DNA from: Paralvinella palmiformis
Taxonomy: Eukaryota; Annelida; Polychaeta; Terebellida; Alvinellidae
DNA: 64,000 nucleotides
NCBI GenBank assembly: GCA_025642065.1
Contig: JAODUP010000156.1
Location: 186,001-250,000 of the forward strand
Direction of reading: 5' to 3'
Below, piece by piece: positions 1 through 11,675 of the stretch. How positions within the stretch are numbered: position 1 is the first letter of the stretch; every line of letters starts with the position of its first letter. The notes beneath the pieces are model-generated. The model was given only the letters and a program-made list of their open reading frames with translations, did no database searches and was not told the DNA's origin. The position numbers were made by a program, and so were the translations under genes.

Positions 1-67
1 TGTAATATTCATATATTTATTGTAAGTATAAACATTTCCTGTTGGCGTTGAGGGTGGTCTGTCCTAT

Positions 68-1040
68 TTAGGGTGTTGGAATTGGGGCGTGAGGCTCTTT
101 GCAAATGTTGCACACGTGCTTGAACTTACAACGTTCCCCGTACGTACACATGGAATGATTGTATAGCTTGCGCAGAGACACTGGCGTTTGATATCTGGCA
201 CTTGAGGGGACTTTTGGCAGCGCATTCTGCTTCAAGATGGGTTTTATCACCTTGTTTCCTGCAGTATACCGGGGAATCAGCTGTGTTGTGGCAAGATGTT
301 GGACGTCACTACCCCAGTGGAATTTATATGCAGCCTGGGATCGGCGATATTCCCTGTCATACAGTAACACGGATGACCACATATAACGCTGACATAACGA
401 CGCTACCTTGACTGTATATGCCAGATGCTGGGCAGTTTGTTTTGTCGCCAGCTTCCCTTCCAATAGCAATTTGGCCATAATCCTGGCATTTGCTGCCGTC
501 CAGTCCATCATTGAGACTTCTTCCAATCTTGTTTTTTTGGGGGCCCATCTTTAGCCTAAGTTTGACCTCCCCGTTTGCTACCAACCCTTTATTTTCCTCT
601 TCCCTGTAGATAGCCCTTGATACAAAGTCCACGGTATCTAGATAATTTAAGTCCCCTCTATCGCATTCAGCAGACATTATGTTCAGACCCATACCGTGTG
701 TCTGCTTCGTTGTCATCGGGGGTATTGAGCAGGATGTCCAGGAGAAACGGCATACATATGTACTGGGCTTCTATGAAATTGTCGCGATTTCCGCATCCTC
801 TGCTGTTGCTAGACTGCTCTTAGCGGTATCCTCGGGAGGGGCAGATTCACGTCTAAGCAACCTTTGCAGAAGTCTCATCTAAGCCAACTGTTGTATTTTG
901 AGGCCGCCAATATCACTTAGTTCCTTATCTGAGAAGGCATATTTGCTAACAAATCCTTGATCCACTAGTTTGGCTATGGTGGGATCGTTTAACCCACTCT
1001 CATTGAGAAATGTTGCGCAGGCAACACCTTTCCTCCATGA
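68..1040 (-). pseudogene. gag-like ORF remnant with Cys/His finger (retroelement)
   Basis: An open stretch of 152 codons (68-526) ends with a C-x5-C-x5-C-x3-H type finger (CTYGERCKFKH) followed by a second short Cys/His cluster. A YDREYRR segment and a WG..V.HL segment lie before it. This layout is known to me from gag-like proteins of invertebrate retroelements, perhaps of the DIRS/tyrosine-recombinase kind; the class is inference. Protein-like reading continues upstream on the minus strand to about 1040 in other frames (357-716 and about 890-1035), so at least two frameshifts are present. No reverse transcriptase or recombinase follows, because the window starts here. It is probably a dead fragment that extends out of the window. 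Confidence 0.45.
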
Positions 1041-1637
1041 TAACACACTAAACACACTAATTCATCACATTCAGGAGAAAAATGAGATGCTGCCTGCTGG
1101 CCTGCACTTTCACTTCTGACCACTTCTGTCCCACTCCACGCCGCATTGACCGCAACTCTGGCTCTAATTGGTCAGATCCAGACATAGGCACCTGCCTGTA
1201 TTTTCCCCCTGAAACACACAAGATAAATTCACCACCCTAACGCTGCCGTGCTCAGTGTGTTTTTACACCTGTTCAAATGATTGAACAGATACAAAAAACT
1301 ATTCAAACCTTTTTTGCAGTGATTTAAATCACGATAAAAACAACATTCCAGCATTTCCTAAAACACTGATTAGTATGACTTGTTAGTATAACAATAAATA
1401 TAAAAATCGAATGAAACATAATACAAATTAAAAAATATGACACATAATAATATAACCACTTTATTTTATATAGTTTACTGTCAATGATATGTTACCAGCA
1501 AATGTAGGGACATCTCTAAATACCGGTTAGTGGATTATGTCTGTTATTTTATTTAAATTAAAATCAAAAGAAATTCTCGAGCCTCTTATGAATATCTTAT
1601 TGATAAATCATGTGAAAAATAGAATTACAGGTTTATC

Positions 1638-1698
<61 letters not shown>

Positions 1699-1838
1699 CG
1701 CGCGCGCGCGCGCACACACACACACATATTAGTTGGCGTTAGCAAGTAACTACATAAATAATTCGCCATTTACACTTAATGGGCAGGTTTTCCTTCATTA
1801 ATGTCAGTTTTGAAGTAATGTTTCTTGTTTGTTATTAG
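1041..1838. other. non-coding stretch upstream of first recognised exon
   Basis: AT-rich sequence without a recognisable coding segment. It contains the CA/CG microsatellite at 1640-1727 and ends in a pyrimidine-rich tract and an AG acceptor just before position 1839. Earlier exons of the TPR gene could lie here unnoticed or before the window. Confidence 0.5.
1640..1727. repeat. (CA)n/(CG)n compound microsatellite
   Basis: Runs of CA dinucleotides are interrupted by a short CG alternation near 1698-1712 and then resume as CA. The CA-CG-CA structure can adopt Z-DNA in principle; no function is implied. Confidence 0.95.
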
Positions 1839-1924
1839 CGACGTTGAGATTTGACAACTTTGATAAACTTGTTGCACTAATGGCACTTGCCGAAAGAGCC
1901 AAAAAATACGAGATAGCAATAAAG
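1839..1924 (+). CDS. TPR-repeat protein, internal exon a
   Basis: An 86-bp exon between an AG acceptor with a T-rich tract and a GTAAGA donor. It enters with two bases of a split codon, then gives 28 residues and leaves in phase 0. The residues LVALMALAERAKKYEIAIK have the spacing of a tetratricopeptide helix pair (small residues at turns, KKYE.AI). The next exon continues this repeat into an IDP turn, which is typical of TPRs. TPR proteins act as scaffolds for protein assemblies, often ciliary or trafficking complexes; I cannot name the ortholog. Earlier exons were not found. The call depends on the joined reading with 5930-6012, 6244-6334 and 8954-9004. Confidence 0.7.
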
Positions 1925-2203
1925 GTAAGACAATGATCTTGTAATATGAACGAAATATTGTTCAAAGTGAATGATAAAAATCGTGAGTTATTAGGATGAT
2001 AAATTATAAAGGACTTGGAATATTTATCTGTCGAAGTATTTTTTAATTAACCGTCGGTGAAGTCGGTATTGCTCTACATTGCAAGCCTTCCTGTAGTGAT
2101 GTCGAATCCCAGCGTTGCCGGTACACGTAGAGTGTTTCCTGCAACAGGTCTATGTGTTGATATACGTTTGTGTGCTGTTAGTGTTGTATGTGTATGTGTT
2201 AGG

Positions 2204-2391
2204 GGGCGCCTCCGTCGTCTAGTGGTAGCGTGTTGGGACACAGATCACTACTATCCGCGTTCGAATCTCGCCGTGGGCATATCTGAAGGTTGTTTCATCT
2301 TCGACTTCGCTTCATTACATTTGGAAGTCGCTCGGCCCATTTACCCTACCATGTGCACAAAAGTAGCCGTAAAACACCAATCACCACCATC
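2204..2391 (+). repeat. tRNA-derived SINE, family 1
   Basis: The head reads like a tRNA gene: an A-box-like GTCTAGTGGTAGCG followed about 35 bp later by a B-box GTTCGAATC. The body matches the copy at 50586-50779 nearly base for base over about 185 bp, including GGGCATATCTGAAGG and GCTCGGCCCATTTA. Both copies run into an ATC-rich tail. A minus-strand copy lies at 12709-12904. These pol III signals identify a SINE rather than a working tRNA gene. Confidence 0.85.
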
Positions 2392-2840
2392 TTCGTATGT
2401 GTTAGTGTTTGTGCGTGCGTGTTTGTCCGTCTACGTTTTTATGTATGCGGGCGTTGACATACAGAAATACCTGGGCACAGTTTCTGGTGATTTTTCTGGA
2501 TCGAATTGGATTATGTCCGAGCGATCAAAGAGAAACGATCTCAATACAAAATATAACAATCTGATGGATTAATAAGAGAGAAATAACTGTAATTTGTATT
2601 ATAACCAACTAATACAAGACTATGAAGCTGCCACAGGCTTCTTATAATTCAGAAGGCAATTAAAAGCTTTTGAGAATTTGTTAAAATTCTGACTTTGACG
2701 AAGCAAGGCATATTTTATTTACTTAACTATATAAAATAAGAACAATAAATAAATACTGCCAAAAGACAAATACAAATGCACACCCGTTCGAGATTAAAGC
2801 CATATTAAATCCGACTAGTTTCACCAACATTACCATATCA

Positions 2841-3105
2841 ACAGTCTATGGCCTAATGGGTAAGAGCGTGGTCGTGCTGCGCTGGAGGCCGTGACACTAT
2901 AGTAGGAGGAAGTTTTCCACCCAATAAGGCAACTGGCAAGGTTTTCCTCGCCGAATACGTCATCTGTTGTATATTCTAAATTTAGACTGAGTCCTGGCGG
3001 TGAGGCAGTAAATTACAGACCACATGCGCCCCCCGCGCCCATTTCAGGTAGGTAAGCCAAGTAAAATAACAGTAATTTCGGCCATTATTATTATTTAATA
3101 GGGTT
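2841..3105 (+). repeat. tRNA-derived SINE, family 2
   Basis: The head CTATGGCCTAATGGGTAAG resembles a tRNA A-box region. The body shares AGTAGGAGGA, GTGAGGCAGTAAATTACAG and AGTAAAATAAC..T..TTCGG with the better copy at 6537-6840, and both end in ATT repeats. The B-box here is degraded (GAGGCCGTGACACT). Confidence 0.7.
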
Positions 3106-4639
3106 AAAAAGTAGATAGATTACAAATGATGCGAGTTAAAGTGTCCTCGTCACAATATTTCGGTTAAAGCAACCAATAAACCACTTGGATAAAAGGGAGT
3201 TAAATCGTAGTTCCTGTAAGATAGTATATGTTTATCAATGTTTACACTGATATAAACAATATATATACCAAATTTCGTACTAGAAGTAAACGGCACTGAT
3301 ATATGAGCCATTCGAACTTTATTCTACTTTATGCACACACACACATCCCCTAGAGCATTTGCCTGAAATCAACTGAAGATGATCTTAATTCCATTCCAAT
3401 TAAAGAGATAAGGAAGTAGACAAATGAGAAAGAAAATCGTTTTGGTTAAGATATTCTAGATAAAACCTAGATACGAACATATATGCAAACATTCTAGAAC
3501 AAACCTAAGCCATATTATTTGTTGTTTTATATTAGGGGAAAAAATCAATAAATCTTAAAGTAAATTGCAACAAATAGAAAAGCTGAAAGATTATGAATGG
3601 AAAAATAATTAGAGCTTATTCAAACATAAAATCCTGGCAAATTTCACGATAGATAGTACCATGTAAAAAAACCCAGTGATGTAATAGAATGTCTCCTACA
3701 TCCACGAATAGATTTTCGATGAACGTAACTCCAGTAAAGTACCTGTACTCAAAGTTATCCAACCCTAGTAATTACTTCATTAAAACAAAGAATTTCGAAC
3801 GAAAATAATTACCAATCGCTAATTGAACGAAGTATTACATGCCAGCGTCTAATTTACACGTGAAGATACTCGTATAACTCCTACTGAAACTTGGTGAAGA
3901 TCATCTCTCAATTGTCTCGAGACACTAGAAACCGAGTTTCAATCAAAGGATGATGACAAACATTAAGCCATTGGTTGAAGCCTTGAATCGTTGTGTGTGT
4001 GTGTTATGATCCCATTGCAGGCAAATCCACTTCTGATTGGGACAGTGACAGTACCGTTAACTACCAGTCGGTGATGATGATGATGATGATGGTGCTGATT
4101 TAAGGCCACTTTTGTGAAGAAGGACACGGATACAACTCTAGCTACCAGTTGGATAAATCTCCTACTCTACCATGTACAGAGTGACATTAACATCGAGTAG
4201 AAGCTTCCCTCGTCACCACATGTAGTGACACACAACCGTACAAAACATAGCTTCTGCCGTTACACCACACCGATTACTAACTGTAATTAAGGACTATCTG
4301 TTCAAGTCTATTTACCGGATGCCTGTCGGGTGTCATTGTATTCTCTATCATTGGCTACCTTCTGGTGAAATCGGGTATACAATACTTTAGTGTGACCGAA
4401 CACCTTAGCGTTAACGATGCCAGGAGACCGACCATCTGTGGTTACAACTTAAGCCAATACAATGTCAACTGACATAGACATAGGTAATTAGAATCCTCTT
4501 ATCGTGTGAGGAGCAGTACAAGTGAGAAACATCTAACACTAAATATGAATAGCAAAAGCACAGGCTCAATTTGGTAACAAATTATAATAGCCAAATAATT
4601 AATTGATAGTAATATGATCACACACAGGATCACACACGG

Positions 4640-4860
4640 GCTACTCTACAAGTCACCCTGGCCAGGCCAGGGCTTGCCGATCGAGCTTTGGTTTGAGCAT
4701 TGTGCTGCAAACCTCGAGGTTTGGGTTCGAATCCGTGACATGCCTGTGTTTGTGGGATGTGTTTATCTATATGGAGTATTTTCCTGGAAATGTGTCCTAG
4801 GTGTGACATGTGATGCGGCTAAACAACGCAACTCGATACTGAGTTTAAAATGACCAGTCA
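4640..4860 (+). repeat. tRNA-derived SINE, family 3
   Basis: A B-box GGGTTCGAATCC is followed by a body ending in GTCCTAGGTGTGACATGTGATG. The copy at 8635-8790 shares GGGTTCGAATCC, CTGTGTTTGT and TAGGTGTAACCAG in the same order and spacing. The 79-codon open frame here crosses the repeat and is not a gene. Confidence 0.6.
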
Positions 4861-5689
4861 CGTATTCACATCTATAGAGACCAGCTTCTGATTGTAATTA
4901 TCACGATTATCACGATTTGGAGACAACTGATGTCACACATTATACAAACGAAGCTTTTAACTGCCAAACGTGATCATACCATTAGTTTTATTTTGGTATG
5001 AAATATCCAAAGACGTGCTAATTAAGTTGCCATCCAAAGGTTTGTCAGTAACTATGACATAACCAGCAAGACCACTCCATTGGAAAAACTGCATTGTGGA
5101 CACACTTTAGTTGTAATGTGAATTCGAAAGTCTACCGTTTGCATTCAACCGACAATGTAATCAATCCTGAAAAGGGGTTAGTCATGTCTCACACCTTGAA
5201 CGTTATCAATAATTTGCTAATTACCTGGCACCAGTCAAACGTAGAGGTACTTATCGGCAATACCTCAGGGAATGTGCTGGCAGAGGTTACAACCTCTGAT
5301 CAATATTTGCCCCGAATGCTCTGACACCGCGATATCGACTATTGAGACAATCAGGTATAAGTGGAAGGCTATTGGCAAGATTCTATTGACTACGATACCT
5401 CATTAGTACCTAGGTACAGCTGCCACCGAAAGAGTTGAATGTGACAGAGTTGATGACTGGATAGAGAAGTGAACTCCGGACCAGGGACATGTTTTATTTT
5501 GGACTAGACGATGACCCCGATATCTTTTTATGGAAAATCATCTCTCATCCATCACTGGTTTATGGTATGAATTGTGCGAATATTAGTAGCAAGTGATTGA
5601 AATAGATGGAGTCATTGCAAGAAGCATTATGTAAATACAATTTGGAAGGTTCCAAGAACAATCATCACATAACTAATTTAAATGTTGTA

Positions 5690-5691
<2 letters not shown>

Positions 5692-5746
<55 letters not shown>
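5692..5746. repeat. (AT)n microsatellite
   Basis: An uninterrupted alternation of A and T about 55 bp long within the intron. Confidence 0.98.
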
Positions 5747-5748
<2 letters not shown>

Positions 5749-5929
5749 TTCAGCTACATAATAGTTCATTTTCTGTTTAATCTAATAACGTGCTCATCTG
5801 TTGGTGGTGGTGATATATTTATACATACCTTTTTGATAAAGGTATTAATGAATAAATTATATTCTTTTATTCAGGTTGAGATTGCTCAATTACAACTAGT
5901 TTACAGTTTTAATAATGTAAACATTTCAG

Positions 5930-6012
5930 GCTGTAACAGACATTATCCTGATTGATCCAGAACGATTGAGTGCATACATGAAACGTGGCAAGTTATACAA
6001 CAGAATTAAAAA
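5930..6012 (+). CDS. TPR-repeat protein, internal exon b
   Basis: An 83-bp exon with acceptor ATTTCAG and donor GTGAGG. It starts in phase 0, matching exon a, gives 27 residues and leaves two bases (AA) that join the A at 6244 to make a lysine codon. It begins with AVTDIILIDPERLSAY, the end of one TPR (IDP turn) and the start of the next (SAYMKRGKLY, with the usual AY..RG spacing). Read without splicing it would end at a TGA that overlaps the donor. Confidence 0.78.
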
Positions 6013-6243
6013 GTGAGGAACTTCTTGAATTAAATAACCACAATAATAATAATAATAATAATTGTTTGGTGTTCGTTTATATTTTTGTTTTGGTGTGGTG
6101 TATTCGAGTAAATCTTTATCATGTTACTGTAAATGACATCATGGTTCCGCGACCTGATATATATGCTGTACACTTTACCAGGTAACATCCCTATATATGG
6201 TGTTAAAGCCGATTTGTACGATGACAATGTTTAAATATTACAG

Positions 6244-6334
6244 ATATCATATGGCAGAACGAGACTTCTTCACCGGCAGACTTTTGATGGCAGATAATAA
6301 TCGTCAATATATAGAACCGATCCTATACCGACAG
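6244..6334 (+). CDS. TPR-repeat protein, internal exon c
   Basis: A 91-bp exon with acceptor TTACAG and donor GTAGTA. The first base completes the split lysine codon of exon b; 30 codons follow and the exon ends in phase 0. YHMAERDFFTGRLLMADN completes the second TPR (Y..AE.DF with a D at the turn). The following QYIEPILYRQ leads into exon d. The intron between b and c is only 231 bp. Confidence 0.75.
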
Positions 6335-6348
6335 GTAGTAATATTGGT

Positions 6349-6422
<74 letters not shown>
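6349..6422. repeat. (AAT)n followed by (ATT)n
   Basis: A trinucleotide run changes from AAT to ATT phase midway, which makes a small inverted-repeat structure. Confidence 0.95.
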
Positions 6423-6425
<3 letters not shown>

Positions 6426-6536
6426 ATTGTATATAGTGTTATTTTGAGTAACAAAATGATGACATCTGATATTGTATTAGTTGTTTATTTTAACTTATAT
6501 ACTATCGTTATATTCTGTAGAGTTTAATAGGTTTTC

Positions 6537-6840
6537 AGGTCTCTGTGGCCTCATTGGTAGAGTGTGGGACTATTTACACATCGTTATCGTCATTCTGTGC
6601 GGGAGGTCGGGAGGTTCGAATCCCAGCCGTGGCACTAAAGTAGGAGGAGGCGTTTCATCCAACCGGGCAACCGACGCAGTTTTTCCAACGAAAATGCAAT
6701 TTTTGTAACTTTTAAATTCATTTAGAAATAGTTCCCGCTGTGGTGACGCAGTAAATTACAGACCATATACGTCTCCATCGTGCGAGGTCGCCAGCCACGT
6801 AAAATAACTGCCTATTCGGTCATTGTTATTATAGTTATCA
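6537..6840 (+). repeat. tRNA-derived SINE, family 2 (better copy)
   Basis: The tRNA-like head GGCCTCATTGGTAGAG and the B-box GGTTCGAATCCC lie about 55 bp apart, with extra bases in the anticodon region. The body shares long runs with 2841-3105, including CAGTAAATTACAGACCA, and ends in ATT-rich sequence. Confidence 0.8.
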
Positions 6841-6962
6841 CTCTATTGTTATGAAGACAGACCGCTTCACAATATCGGTGATGACTTTGTAAAGGACCGG
6901 TACCCGTTGCCAAATATCCTGGCTTTGGACACACATATTGAATTTATTTGTTGTCCGATCGT

Positions 6963-7740
6963 AACGAGCTCATTGATACATAGGATGCTGCCAAGTACCA
7001 GACGTCACTCTGCGATAGAGTTTGGGATGCTTTGTAATATAAAACGTCATCTTATTTTGAAGCCACTTCACCGCACCTAGCCAGTGTAATGGATATACTA
7101 CTGGTGTCACGTGTGGTTCCGATTTAGTGTCAGTGTTTTGAAACATTCCAGTTGTTTCAGTTTTATGGTATTTGTGATACACTGACATGGAATGTAGCCC
7201 TGAAAGTGGATAAATAGTCTTGATACTATAATTATTGTCAATATCACTTATATAAGATATCCTGCAATCTGAAACATACACGCCATTTAACAGTGTACTA
7301 TCAATGGAATTATCGATAATTAAAACTTTTGAAATACTCTGTTTCAGTAGTCAGGCGGGAACTGGATTTAGTTTACGTCATTTCGTAGCTGATTCCAATA
7401 TGATTTGCCTCACCTCTTCCTGGATAGCACATGCCTATCTGTCTTATTATTTGCTGAATGATATCTGGCTCGAATGGTACATCTGTCCTGGTGACGCATC
7501 CCATGCAGTTCCCCTAAAATGCGGGATTGTACCTTGTCATGGCTGGTATCGTCCATGTTTGTGAGGTTGTTTAATATCCTCCTTCTAACTCATCGGATGT
7601 TTAGTAAATATTAACATAGTTATGTTTGTCATTACAACATTCGGTAATGTACTGAGTGTAGTATTGCTCTTTGGTGATGTTACTGGCGATGTAATAGTAG
7701 TATTGGCCTTTTCTGGAGATGACATCTTGGTCATTGTCTC
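6963..7740 (-). pseudogene. unrecognised coding remnant
   Basis: The longest open piece (about 6970-7340) runs 119 codons after an in-frame stop and looks protein-like, with balanced composition and a WLQNKMTFYITKHP segment. Upstream on the same strand, in other frames, a Ser/Thr-rich stretch (SPEKANTTITSPVTSPKSN) reaches about 7740. Several stops and shifts separate the parts. I do not recognise the family. It lies antisense inside a host intron, so it is probably a decayed insertion (transposon or viral relic), but no hallmark domain supports that. Confidence 0.3.
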
Positions 7741-8204
7741 TTACTAACTTTGGGAAGTCTCTCGGCAGACAACGGGACACTCGTTTCTAAGAGACTTGAC
7801 AACAGGCTATTGTATTCACCGTCAAGTTCGTGACATTGACCACTCCAGAAAGGTCAATGTCAGCGATTTTCTAACATTGCGAATAATATCATATGTATGG
7901 AATTCACGTCTTGCATGACAACACCGTATCGGATTGTTGAATTGTTATCTAGAATACCAGTGTGGTAAAGATCCTCGGAGAATCTTTCGACGTTAAACAT
8001 TTACCTGACCAGATTTTGTGATCACGGCAAGAGCATTGTTAATGGACAGAGACTAATAACAGGGGAAAAATAAAACTGGATTGAGTCTCTATATGGCTAT
8101 ATTTATTTTGTGATTATGTATGACATACGGGTCATTTGGTCAAGACAGCGTACAGTGTGCAATGCCGCCACCTATGTACACATCAAATTACAAAACAAAA
8201 CTAT

Positions 8205-8370
8205 CCCACCTGTAGCACAGTACCGCAATATCATACCACCTGTATCACAGTACCGCAGTATCATACCACCTGTATCACAGTACCACAATATCATACCACC
8301 TGTAGCACAGTACCACAATATCATACCACCTCTAGCACAGTACCACAATATCATACCAGCGGTAGCACAG
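8205..8370 (+). repeat. 30-bp minisatellite, about 5.5 copies
   Basis: The unit TACC(A/G)CA(A/G)TATCATACCACC followed by TGTAGCACAG repeats with few changes. As 30 is a multiple of three and no unit contains a stop in two plus frames and one minus frame, three overlapping open frames of 76-101 codons appear. The plus frame would encode decapeptides YHNIIPPVAQ. No start context or splice sites argue for translation. Confidence 0.9.
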
Positions 8371-8544
8371 AACCACAATAGCATGTCAACTGTGGCATTC
8401 AATCAGGAATCCTAGTTTGAATCAACGTTTGGAAGACTAGTGAATGTATTCAAAGGGTGGCGAATTAAAACAAATTTACGTCGAGAAAAAAGACACCCTC
8501 ATACCCTCACACACACATACCCCAACACACACAATTACACTCCG

Positions 8545-8551
<7 letters not shown>

Positions 8552-8597
<46 letters not shown>
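8552..8597. repeat. (AT)n microsatellite
   Basis: An AT alternation follows an A-rich stretch. Confidence 0.95.
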
Positions 8598-8598
<1 letters not shown>

Positions 8599-8634
8599 CC
8601 GCATTCATAAACATGCCTAAACACACATAGGGCG

Positions 8635-8790
8635 TTCCCAAAACGCAGTGGTCAGAAAATAGCGATGCAAGCTTTGTAATTGTGGGTTCGAATCCAGGTG
8701 AAACTGTGTTTGTAGAATTTGTTTCTCTCTGCCATATAATTTAGGTGTAACCAGCGTCAAAGGAACAAATCAATTTAACTGAATATGTAC
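8635..8790 (+). repeat. tRNA-derived SINE, family 3 (degraded copy)
   Basis: GTGGGTTCGAATCC (B-box) is followed by the same body as at 4640-4860, ending at the CA microsatellite. The A-box part (CGCAGTGGTCAG) is poor. Confidence 0.55.
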
Positions 8791-8805
8791 ACACACACAC
8801 ACACA

Positions 8806-8843
<38 letters not shown>

Positions 8844-8859
8844 ACACACACACACACAT
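8789..8859. repeat. (CA)n-(GA)n-(CA)n compound microsatellite
   Basis: Three adjacent dinucleotide runs (CA, GA, CA). They lie about 95 bp before exon d of the TPR gene. Confidence 0.95.
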
Positions 8860-8953
8860 ATTAGTATGTATAGGTATGAAGTATCTCTGCTTGTGAGAAA
8901 ACAGCTCACAATAATGAAATGTTAGTAATATTTATCCTTCTCTATGTACACAG

Positions 8954-9004
8954 TTTGATGAACGTTATAAGAAGAGTCTCGCAAGGCAAGGAACATATCA
9001 TCCG
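8954..9004 (+). CDS. TPR-repeat protein, exon d
   Basis: A 51-bp exon of 17 codons in phase 0 at both ends, with acceptor GTACACAG and donor GTAAGA. It reads FDERYKKSLARQGTYHP and follows exon c in phase. It is basic and lies beyond the second TPR helix pair. It is short, so its support comes from the two good splice sites and the phase match. Later exons were not found with confidence. Confidence 0.6.
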
Positions 9005-10039
<1,035 letters not shown>

Positions 10040-10365
10040 TTCACTTGTTGTCTGCTCCCAGGGTTAAAACTCATGCTGGCACTCGTGATTTTTCAGTTTC
10101 TGTCCCTACTCTTTGGAACTCACTCCCTGGACATGTTAAGTCATCAAATAGCATAAGATTTTTCCGTGACCATTTGAAACTCACCTTATTAGACTTCCTT
10201 ATCCCTACGGTTCCAATGGTTCCACTGCATCAGATCATTTGTTGGTGAATTTTGCGTTGTACCTGGACTATGAGTTTGCCCAACCCCTGTACTATCTTAG
10301 CCACTGAGCTCGATTCATTTCGAGGACGGTGACGCAATAGAAGTGTCTAATTATTATTATGGCAT
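10040..10365 (+). pseudogene. LINE 3' end (end of reverse-transcriptase ORF and 3' UTR)
   Basis: The translated segment RDFSVSVPTLWNSLPGHVK, followed by a basic region ending in DHLKLTLLD, matches the known C-terminal end of CR1/L2/jockey-type ORF2 proteins (AFS..AP.LWNSLP....FK..LKT.LF). The copy begins abruptly, as 5'-truncated LINE insertions do. The sequence runs on through a 3' UTR to an ATT-ending tail at about 10360. Confidence 0.75.
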
Positions 10366-10495
10366 CGCAAGTTTCTTCACTTATCTTTTATTCATTTTCT
10401 AACGATGCTCTTTTTATGCCTAAATAATGTTTTTTACAAATTTACTATAAGATAATAATTTTCAATGTTGATCTATGACATGTTTGTCCTTAACA

Positions 10496-11178
10496 TTAAA
10501 GAGACGGCTACACTGAGATAACAGTACTTAAATATGGAATGATTATGACAGCAAAGACAAATTTCCCATTATTAATCATTAACTATACCTGATGTCAAAG
10601 ATATAAGGAAATAATCCAAATCATTGGAGGACCGCCATTATGGCTGCACCGGATGCCATATTCGAAGGCGGGAAGGAGAAAATTCAAGTGTTCTGATGTC
10701 ACTTGGGCAAGGAGTACACAAAGTTCACAGAGACAGCAGTTAGTGTTTTTCCTCGCGTTTCTTTTTCGACGATTCCGCTTTCTTCGAAACGATCTGAATC
10801 CTCTTCATCTTGTAATGGTTCTTCAGGATCAAATTGATATGGCTGAATGCCAATTATGATGCAGATTTAGCGAGATTACTACGTTTTATTCTGGAATTAT
10901 TCTTAGCAAACACTTGATTATATGCTTTGAAATGGGTTATACAGACTTCCGTTCAAATTGATTGGTTCAAGTGACGTCAGCATTCAGGAGCTTCCGATCA
11001 GCGTCTAGTTTCAAAATGGCTGCGCGCATAGGACACTAATAGTCGATTAATCAGCACTTTGAACTGGATTATTTAATATATGGGTGATCGTTTCTATATA
11101 GTGACAACATTTATGATATATGTGAACAGAGCTATATTAGTCCTAAACATTTGAAATGAAGGTAAACAGTTCCTTTAA
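10496..11178. mobile_element. possible TTAA-flanked MITE
   Basis: TTAA stands at both ends. Just inside, AGAGACGGCTACACT and the reverse complement of the right end (AGGAACTGTTTACCT) are only partly alike. Further inward, CTGATGTCACTTGGGC (about 10697) and TTCAAGTGACGTCAGC (about 10967) are inverted partners, as are ATGGCTGC segments at about 10640 and 11018. No transposase is present. The terminal match is weak, so this is tentative. Confidence 0.35.
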
Positions 11179-11194
11179 CTATCTCAGCTCGGCA

Positions 11195-11345
11195 GTCTTG
11201 TTGAAATTTGGGGTAGAGACCCATTACTGTCAACTATTAGCCACAGACTAATATCACTTGGATTCAAGTCCCAGCTTGGTTTTTGTATGAATGGTGTTTC
11301 GTCTTTCACTTCAGCTTATTACAGGTGGACGTCAATGAACATATT
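11195..11345 (+). repeat. degraded SINE, family 1-like
   Basis: A B-box-like GGATTCAAGTCCCAGCTTGG is followed by TGGTGTTTCGTCTTTCACTTC and GCTTATTACAGG. The latter correspond to GGTTGTTTCGTCTTTGACTTC and GCCTCATTACCTT in the family 1 copy at 50586. The A-box is poorly kept. Confidence 0.5.
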
Positions 11346-11407
11346 CAGTATTTAGTCATCAAATAACAACACTATCTATTACTAATTTGCATCTTGGTTT
11401 ATCAAAC

Positions 11408-11675
11408 TACATAGTTACTACATAGTTACTACATAGTTACTACATAGTTACTACATAGTTATTGCATAGTTATTACATAGTTACTACATAGTTATTACAT
11501 AGTTACTACATAGTTACTACATAGTTATTACATATTTACTACATATTTACTACAAAGTTACTACATAGTTACTACATAGTTACTACATAGTTACTGCAAT
11601 GTGCCATACCACATAGTTACTACATAGTTACTTCATAGTTACTACATGGTTACTACATAGTTACTACATAGTACA
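11408..11675. repeat. 11-bp minisatellite (CATAGTTACTA)n
   Basis: About 22 units of CATAGTTACTA, with small variants (CATAGTTATTA, CATATTTACTA). They are interrupted once by TGCAATGTGCCATAC near 11594. Confidence 0.95.

Larger units (their letters stand above)
1925..5929 (+). other. intron of the TPR gene, filled with repeats
   Basis: About 4.0 kb between exons a and b. It contains SINE copies at 2204-2391, 2841-3105 and 4640-4860 and an AT microsatellite at 5692-5746. A GATGATGATG run at 4074-4090 followed by text like the end of SINE family 1 may be another, degraded copy. Other open stretches here (for example 5094-5324) show no protein-like composition. Confidence 0.55.
6335..8953 (+). 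other. intron of the TPR gene, filled with repeats
   Basis: About 2.6 kb between exons c and d. It contains an AAT/ATT microsatellite, SINE copies of families 2 and 3, a minus-strand coding remnant (6963-7740), a 30-bp minisatellite and CA/GA microsatellites. Each is listed separately. Confidence 0.6.

Noticed and set aside
2204..2275. Free-standing tRNA gene
   Set aside because: A- and B-boxes are present, but the acceptor stem does not pair, and the same body follows in three copies, so it is a SINE.
3760..3800. Similarity of CCCTAGTAATTACTT.ATTAAAACAAAG to the PLE tail at 30148-30175
   Set aside because: Only about 28 bp in AT-rich sequence; too short to call a repeat copy.
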